Of a stretch of 64,000 nt of DNA, positions 59,715 through 64,000 are shown piece after piece (position 1 is the first letter of the stretch; each line of letters starts with the position of its first letter). The notes under the pieces are model-generated. The model ran no database searches. It was not told where the DNA came from and worked only from the letters and a program-made list of their open reading frames with translations. Source of the stretch: JAIVGV01 sp036389335 (GTDB lineage: Bacteria; Acidobacteriota; Blastocatellia; Pyrinomonadales; Pyrinomonadaceae); NCBI GenBank assembly GCA_036389335.1, contig DASVQC010000004.1:1-64000 (forward strand). Direction: 5' to 3'. Both the position numbers and the translations under genes were made by a program.

Positions 59715-59957
59715 TCAACTCCTCTTGGGAGAACTCCGCCGGCGCGGCTCGCCGCGATCAACTTTTATCAGCGACCTCAAGGCTTCGTTAACGGCTTCAT
59801 CGCTCGGAAAAGCCTCAGCCACGTCCGGCGCTAACAAGACGAGGTTCGTGCCCTCACTGTAGCGGCGCGCGTATTTGCCGCGCACCCCGCCCTTCAGCGA
59901 AGAGGGGTCATACTCAGACCGCAACTCGTCGGCGGGCTCTTCAACTTTCTTCTTCAT
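59715..59957 (-). CDS. brnA: BrnA-like antitoxin
   Basis: The start at 59957 lies within the 3' end of the BrnT gene (17-base overlap), as in BrnTA operons. The 80-residue product begins MKKKVEEPADELRSEYD and has a ribbon-helix-helix-like C-terminal part (SDEAVNEALRSLIKVDRGEP) as in BrnA. BrnA dimerises, neutralises BrnT and represses the operon. Sequence similarity is weaker than for the toxin; the identification relies on position. The adjacent S46 gene follows almost without a gap. Confidence 0.75.
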   Translation of the reverse strand: MKKKVEEPADELRSEYDPSSLKGGVRGKYARRYSEGTNLVLLAPDVAEAFPSDEAVNEALRSLIKVDRGEPRRRSSPKRS

Positions 59958-60216
59958 ATAATTTTCTCTCGCCGCGCGTCGTCGCCCGCGCGCTGATAAT
60001 GCGGATCGTCTCTCCTCGCTCGGCGTGCGCGACGATGAGCAACTTCTCCCGCTCCGAAAGCCCGATGGTGATGAGACGGTTCTCCTCGGAGGAGTGATCA
60101 GGATCGGGGAATGTGATCGCGAGCGGGTCGCCAAAGACCGTTGCCGCTTCCTTAAACGAAACGCCGTGCTTTCTTAAGTTGAGTGCGGCTTTTACGGCGT
60201 TCCACTCGAACTCCAT
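59941..60216 (-). CDS. brnT: BrnT-family ribonuclease toxin
   Basis: The 91-residue protein begins MEFEWNAVKAALNLRKHGVSFKEAATVFGDP, the BrnT signature (EWD..K...N..KHGVSFEEA), and continues LITIGLSEREKLLIVAHAERGETIRIISAR. BrnT has a RelE-like fold and degrades RNA, reducing translation. It is followed by the overlapping BrnA gene. Start by ATG with no clear ribosome-binding site. The module lies in the middle of core genes without visible flanking repeats. Confidence 0.9.
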   Translation of the reverse strand: MEFEWNAVKAALNLRKHGVSFKEAATVFGDPLAITFPDPDHSSEENRLITIGLSEREKLLIVAHAERGETIRIISARATTRGERKLYEEES

Positions 60217-60253
60217 TCGTCGATTATATCTTCCGCAGTCGTCATCTCATAAC

Positions 60254-60850
60254 TCACTTTGCCCTCTCTCCGGCGTTTACGTCCTCGCGAAAGCGTTTCT
60301 TAAAGTCCGGCGCGTCGCGGCGCAGCGAGAGCCAGTCGTCGAAGATTTCGGGCGTCTGGAGCCAGACGGTGAACCAGTTGGCGATCTCCTCCTTCTCGGC
60401 CCGCTTGCGCGCGTCCACCGACTTGTTCGCGGCGATCATCTGCGCGCGCTGCTTGCCGCGCAGCGCCGTCTCGCGCACGCGGCGCGCGCCTTCGGCGTCC
60501 TTCTTGCGCGCGAACTGCTTGCGTAAGTTTTCCAGCCGCTTGATCGACGCGGCGGCCTGCTCGAAGTCCGAGAAGCGCAGGACGTTGCGGAACATCGGCT
60601 CGTAAGGATCGGCGGCGCGCCAGCGCGCGTCCATCTCCAAGACTTCGGCGTGGCGCAGCTCGGCCCCCTCGTCGGCGAGCAGGCGCGCCATCACGGCGGG
60701 GCTCTCGACCGCGCCGCCGTCGAACCGCTCCCTCACCGCCGCCACGATCTTCTCAAGCTCTTCGGCGCCCACGGTCTCGCAGTCGAGGTGCTCCCACACC
60801 TCGATCATCAGCTCCCGCTTCGTGCGCGCTTTCCAACCGCCCTCTTTCAT
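60254..60850 (-). CDS. Hypothetical protein, 198 aa
   Basis: A helical, charged, cytoplasmic protein: a start MKEGGWKARTKRELMIEVWEHLDCETVGAEELEKIVAAVRERF, then ESPAVMARLLADEGAELRHAEVLEMDARWR, a basic middle (LRKQFARKKDAEGARRVRETALRGKQRAQ) and an aromatic end (IANWFTVWLQTPEIFDDWLSLRRDAPDF). The pattern is well conserved-looking but I cannot name a family; it recalls uncharacterised acidobacterial proteins. It is transcribed divergently from recQ, with a promoter space of about 130 bases. Confidence 0.7.
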   Translation of the reverse strand: MKEGGWKARTKRELMIEVWEHLDCETVGAEELEKIVAAVRERFDGGAVESPAVMARLLADEGAELRHAEVLEMDARWRAADPYEPMFRNVLRFSDFEQAAASIKRLENLRKQFARKKDAEGARRVRETALRGKQRAQMIAANKSVDARKRAEKEEIANWFTVWLQTPEIFDDWLSLRRDAPDFKKRFREDVNAGERAK

Positions 60851-60977
60851 CCCCCGCGAGATTACGACGCGCCGCGAGCGCGTGACAAGCCCGCGGGCCC
60901 GCGCGGTTGCCGGTGTGACACCCGCCGCGCGCTACGCTAAAATTACCCTTCGAACGCGCCCCGGAAGGCTCACGCTG

Positions 60978-63674
60978 ATGACGACACGCACGGACGGCGC
61001 GCTCGGCGCGCTCCACGAACATTTCGGCTTTGCGGAGTTCCGAGAGGGGCAGCGCGAGGTCATCGACTCGATCCTCGAAGGCCACGACACGGTCGTCGTG
61101 ATGCCGACGGGCGGCGGAAAATCCCTCTGCTTCCAGCTCCCCGCGCTGATGCGCGAGGGCGCGACGGTCGTCGTCTCCCCGCTCATCGCGCTGATGAAGG
61201 ATCAGGTCGACGCGCTGCGCGCGCGGGGCCTGCCCGCCACCTTCGTCAACAGCTCCATCGATTTCGAGGAGCAGAAGGAGCGCATCCGCAGCCTCCGCCG
61301 CGGCGAGCTGAAGCTCGTCTACGTCGCGCCCGAGCGTTTCCGCAGCACACACTTCGTCGAGGCCCTGCAGAGCGCGAACGTCTCGCTCTTCGCCGTGGAC
61401 GAGGCGCACTGCGTCTCGACTTGGGGGCACGACTTCCGCCCCGACTTCCTCCGCCTGCGCCACGCCATCGAGCAGATCGGTCGCCCGCAGGTCGTCGCCC
61501 TCACCGCCACGGCCACGCCTTACGTCCGCGCCGACATCATCGAGCAGCTCGGCCTGAGGGAACCGCGCGCGTTCGTCTCCGGCTTCGACCGCCCGAACCT
61601 CTCTTTGCGGGTCGTCCACACGCAGAAGGATCGCGAGAAGATCACGCACATCCGCGCGCTCGCCGCCGCGGGCGGGTCGGGGATCGTCTACGCCTCGACG
61701 CGCAAGTCGGTCGAGCAGGTCGCGCGCCGCCTGCAGGACGCGGGGCTCAGCGTCGTCGGCTACCACGCCGGGATGGAGGACTCGGAGCGCGTGCGCGCGC
61801 AGGATCAGTTCATGTCGGGCGCGCGACAGATGATCGTCGCCACCAACGCCTTCGGCATGGGCATCGACAAGCCCGACATCCGCTTCGTCGCGCACTACCA
61901 GATGCCCGGCTCCATCGAGGCCTACTATCAGGAGATCGGTCGCGCCGGTCGCGACGGGCTGCCCTCGGCCTGCGCGCTGCTCTTCAACTACGCCGACAAG
62001 CGCACGCAGGACTACTTCATCGAAGGCTCCTACCCGCCGCCCGAACTGATCGCCAAGGTCTACGAGGCGCTCGTCGCGACCGGCGAGCGGCGCATCGAGC
62101 TTTCGACGAAGGAGATCGCCGCGCGCGCCGCCGTCCGCAACGAGATGGCCGTGCAGTCGGCGCTCATCACCCTCGAAAAGGCGGGGCACATCGAGCGCGG
62201 CGCGGGGGCCGAGAACCGCGCGTCCGTGCGGCTGCTGATGCCCTCGCACCTCGCCCGCGAGACCGTGGGCGCGAAGCGGAGCGCGCGCGACAAGCTCATG
62301 CTCTTCGCCCTGCTCGGCGGGCACGACGTGAACGAGCGCGCCGACACGGAGCTGAACGTCGCCGACCTCGCCGAATCGCTCGAACTCGATCTGAACGGCG
62401 CGCGCCGCGCGCTCTCGTCGCTCGCCGAAGCGGGCGTCATCTCGTACCAGCCCGCGCGCCGCACGCGGGGCGTCCTCATGCTCGACGAGCGGCCCGCGCG
62501 CCGCCTGAACGTCCGGCCCCAAGACCTCGCGCGCCGCGCCGCGCTCGAACAACGCAAGCTGCGCGAGATGATCTCGTTCTGCTACACCGAAGACTGTTAC
62601 CGCGCCTTCATCCTCGACTACTTCGGCGACCGCTCGCACGCCCCGACCTGCGGCAAGTGCGGCAACTGCCTCGGCGAGAGGGCGAACGCGCCGCGCGATC
62701 CCCAAGCCGTCCCCGTCGCCCCCGCGAGCGCACTCGACCGGCGACTCCGAGAGCAGACGCCCGCGGGCCGCGAGCTTGAGTACGAGCTGGACGATCAGTC
62801 GCGCCGCACGCGCGGGCTGCGCGAGGCCGAGTCGGCGGCGACCAATTCCGCCGCGCTGCGCGCGTCACTCGAAGGTGAGGTCGCCGCCGCGTTCCCCGCC
62901 GGCGCGGGCGACGCGGACTTCGCGGTGACGGAGGCGCGCGAGCTGAACGAGGCGGAGCGTCTGTGCGTGAGGAAGATTCTCGCGTGCGCGGCGCGCATGG
63001 AGGGCCGCTTCGGCAAGGGCGTCCTCGCCGCCACGCTGCGCGGCTCGCGCTCGGCCAAGATCGCGCAGTCGGGCCTCGACCGGCTCACCACCTACGGCAT
63101 CCTCTCAGACCTCACGCAGGACGAGATCATGCTCTACGTCGACGCGCTCGTCTCCGCGGGCGCGCTGCGCGTCACGGGCGGCGCTTACCCGACCGTGCAA
63201 CTGACCGCCGCGGGCAGCGACGTGATGCGCGAGCGCGCCCAGATCAAACTCGCGCTCCCGTCGTTCGCCCCCGCGGCGCAGGCGCGCGCCGGGTCTTCGT
63301 CGGCGTCGTTCTCGTCGGGCGCGACCGGCGCGGCGGCGGCGGCAACGGCGAAGCGCGTCTCCACCGTGGACGAGACTTACGCCTTCTACAACGCGGGCAT
63401 GACCATCGAGGAGATTTGCGAGCAGCGCGGCCTGACGGCGATGACCGTCGAGAAGCACCTCGCCGACTGCATCACGGAGGGCCGCCCCTTCGATCTCTCC
63501 CGACACGTCTCGGAGGCGGATCGCGCGCTCATCGAGCAGGCGGTCGCACAGCATGGGGCCGAACGCCTCAAGCCCCTGCGCGACGCGCTCCCCTACCGCG
63601 TCACCTACCGCATGATCCGCTTCGTCGTCGCCGACCTCCAACGAACAACCGAGCGCGCCGACTCGCCGGGCTGA
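60978..63674 (+). CDS. recQ: ATP-dependent DNA helicase RecQ
   Basis: From ATG at 60978 the protein has 898 residues. Visible are motif 0 FREGQREVI, Walker A MPTGGGKS, DEAH box FAVDEAHCVSTWGHDFRP, motif III LTATATP, motif V/VI VATNAFGMGIDKPDIRFV and QEIGRAGRDG, then the zinc site CYTEDCYRAF...CGKCGNC and the RQC winged helix. The C-terminal extension ends with an HTH_40-like domain (TVDETYAFYNAGMTIEEICEQRGL). It unwinds DNA 3' to 5' in recombination repair. The protein is longer than E. coli RecQ because of the C-terminal region. Confidence 0.95.
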   Translation: MTTRTDGALGALHEHFGFAEFREGQREVIDSILEGHDTVVVMPTGGGKSLCFQLPALMREGATVVVSPLIALMKDQVDALRARGLPATFVNSSIDFEEQKERIRSLRRGELKLVYVAPERFRSTHFVEALQSANVSLFAVDEAHCVSTWGHDFRPDFLRLRHAIEQIGRPQVVALTATATPYVRADIIEQLGLREPRAFVSGFDRPNLSLRVVHTQKDREKITHIRALAAAGGSGIVYASTRKSVEQVARRLQDAGLSVVGYHAGMEDSERVRAQDQFMSGARQMIVATNAFGMGIDKPDIRFVAHYQMPGSIEAYYQEIGRAGRDGLPSACALLFNYADKRTQDYFIEGSYPPPELIAKVYEALVATGERRIELSTKEIAARAAVRNEMAVQSALITLEKAGHIERGAGAENRASVRLLMPSHLARETVGAKRSARDKLMLFALLGGHDVNERADTELNVADLAESLELDLNGARRALSSLAEAGVISYQPARRTRGVLMLDERPARRLNVRPQDLARRAALEQRKLREMISFCYTEDCYRAFILDYFGDRSHAPTCGKCGNCLGERANAPRDPQAVPVAPASALDRRLREQTPAGRELEYELDDQSRRTRGLREAESAATNSAALRASLEGEVAAAFPAGAGDADFAVTEARELNEAERLCVRKILACAARMEGRFGKGVLAATLRGSRSAKIAQSGLDRLTTYGILSDLTQDEIMLYVDALVSAGALRVTGGAYPTVQLTAAGSDVMRERAQIKLALPSFAPAAQARAGSSSASFSSGATGAAAAATAKRVSTVDETYAFYNAGMTIEEICEQRGLTAMTVEKHLADCITEGRPFDLSRHVSEADRALIEQAVAQHGAERLKPLRDALPYRVTYRMIRFVVADLQRTTERADSPG

Positions 63675-63753
63675 GTCGAAACGATTACAATCGCGCCGAA
63701 CACTCCCACGACCACGATGACGACAACCGTGCCGAAGACTATCGACGACTAAA

Positions 63754-63975
63754 ATGCCCACAACGAACACCGCGCCCGACCGGGCCATGACCGAAATACA
63801 GCCCGAGCTGCCGCCCGTCGCGCCGCACGATCCCGTCGCGCCCGACCCCTCGCAGCCGGAGCCGCTGCCGCTGCCGCCCGATTCTCCGACGCCGCGCGCG
63901 CCCGTCACCGAGCCCGACCCGGTCCGGCCCGTGGGCGACCCGTTGCCGCAGGAGCCGCCGCGCCTCGCCCGATGA
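63754..63975 (+). CDS. Small proline-rich protein, 73 aa
   Basis: The frame encodes a low-complexity product rich in Pro, Asp and Glu (PPVAPHDPVAPDPSQPEPLPLPPDSPTPRAPV). No clear ribosome-binding site precedes it, and an internal ATG at 63787 is possible. It may be a genuine short disordered protein or a chance frame in GC-rich DNA. Confidence 0.35.
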   Translation: MPTTNTAPDRAMTEIQPELPPVAPHDPVAPDPSQPEPLPLPPDSPTPRAPVTEPDPVRPVGDPLPQEPPRLAR

Positions 63976-64000
63976 CGCGCGAAGCGATTGACCTCGAAGC

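Noticed and set aside
57712..59862. Plus-strand 716-codon frame opposite the S46 peptidase
   Set aside because: Low-complexity Arg/Glu/Val-rich shadow without ribosome-binding site.
60753..62705. Minus-strand 650-codon frame opposite recQ
   Set aside because: Shadow of the recQ gene; no family features.

Overview
This 64-kb window is GC-rich chromosomal DNA, most likely from an Acidobacteriota bacterium, probably class Blastocatellia. That assignment is an inference from gene content: PadR plus giant FtsX/MacB-type orphan permease pairs (ADOP), S46 and tricorn-like exopeptidases, an S8 peptidase with a GIMASD-repeat tail, an acidobacterial VWA-type protein, a YVTN-propeller cytochrome, and many palindromic intergenic repeats. 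No ribosomal RNA gene lies in the window to confirm it. Strong GC3 bias leaves long open frames opposite most real genes; these were discarded.

Layout. 0-6 kb: a low-GC accessory block with an HTH plus RelA/SpoT-synthetase bicistron, an M28 peptidase, and a NotI-family endonuclease with an adenine methyltransferase lying between an intact tRNA-Gly(CCC) and a second 3' tRNA-Gly fragment. 6-19 kb: carbohydrate and housekeeping genes (GH1, GH43, alpha-glucan phosphorylase, macro-domain hydrolase, flavin reductase, VWA, DCC1-like, response regulator) with palindromic short-period repeats between them, ending in a VapBC45-like toxin-antitoxin pair. 19-30 kb: a secreted di-haem cytochrome with YVTN propeller, a lysyl oxidase-like protein, an EF-G paralogue with a PIN toxin-antitoxin pair lodged at its 3' end and flanked by a repeat of the gene end, Uma2, CPBP protease and SDR.

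30-41 kb is the most unusual stretch. Two PadR-ADOP modules carry matching TCTACA/TGTAGA operators and are separated by a tyrosine-recombinase relic. They are followed by a seven-site attC array, an integron cassette cluster with no integrase in view. The array holds small secreted or unknown proteins; four consecutive cassettes carry their ORF opposite to the attC orientation, and one cassette has no gene.

42-51 kb is a signalling block: sigma-54 response regulator, S8 peptidase, membrane hybrid histidine kinase, and a receiver-HD-GYP-HDOD protein whose phospho-acceptor Asp is Asn. 51-64 kb holds an AraC regulator, tricorn-like protease, class C serine hydrolase followed by a 5'-truncated secreted-protein gene, an S46 peptidase, a BrnTA pair, RecQ and small unknowns.

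Taken together the window reads as a proteolytic, polysaccharide-using soil-type bacterium whose chromosome has taken up several small defence or stability modules at recognisable insertion points: a tRNA 3' end, the 3' end of an EF-G gene, and attC sites.
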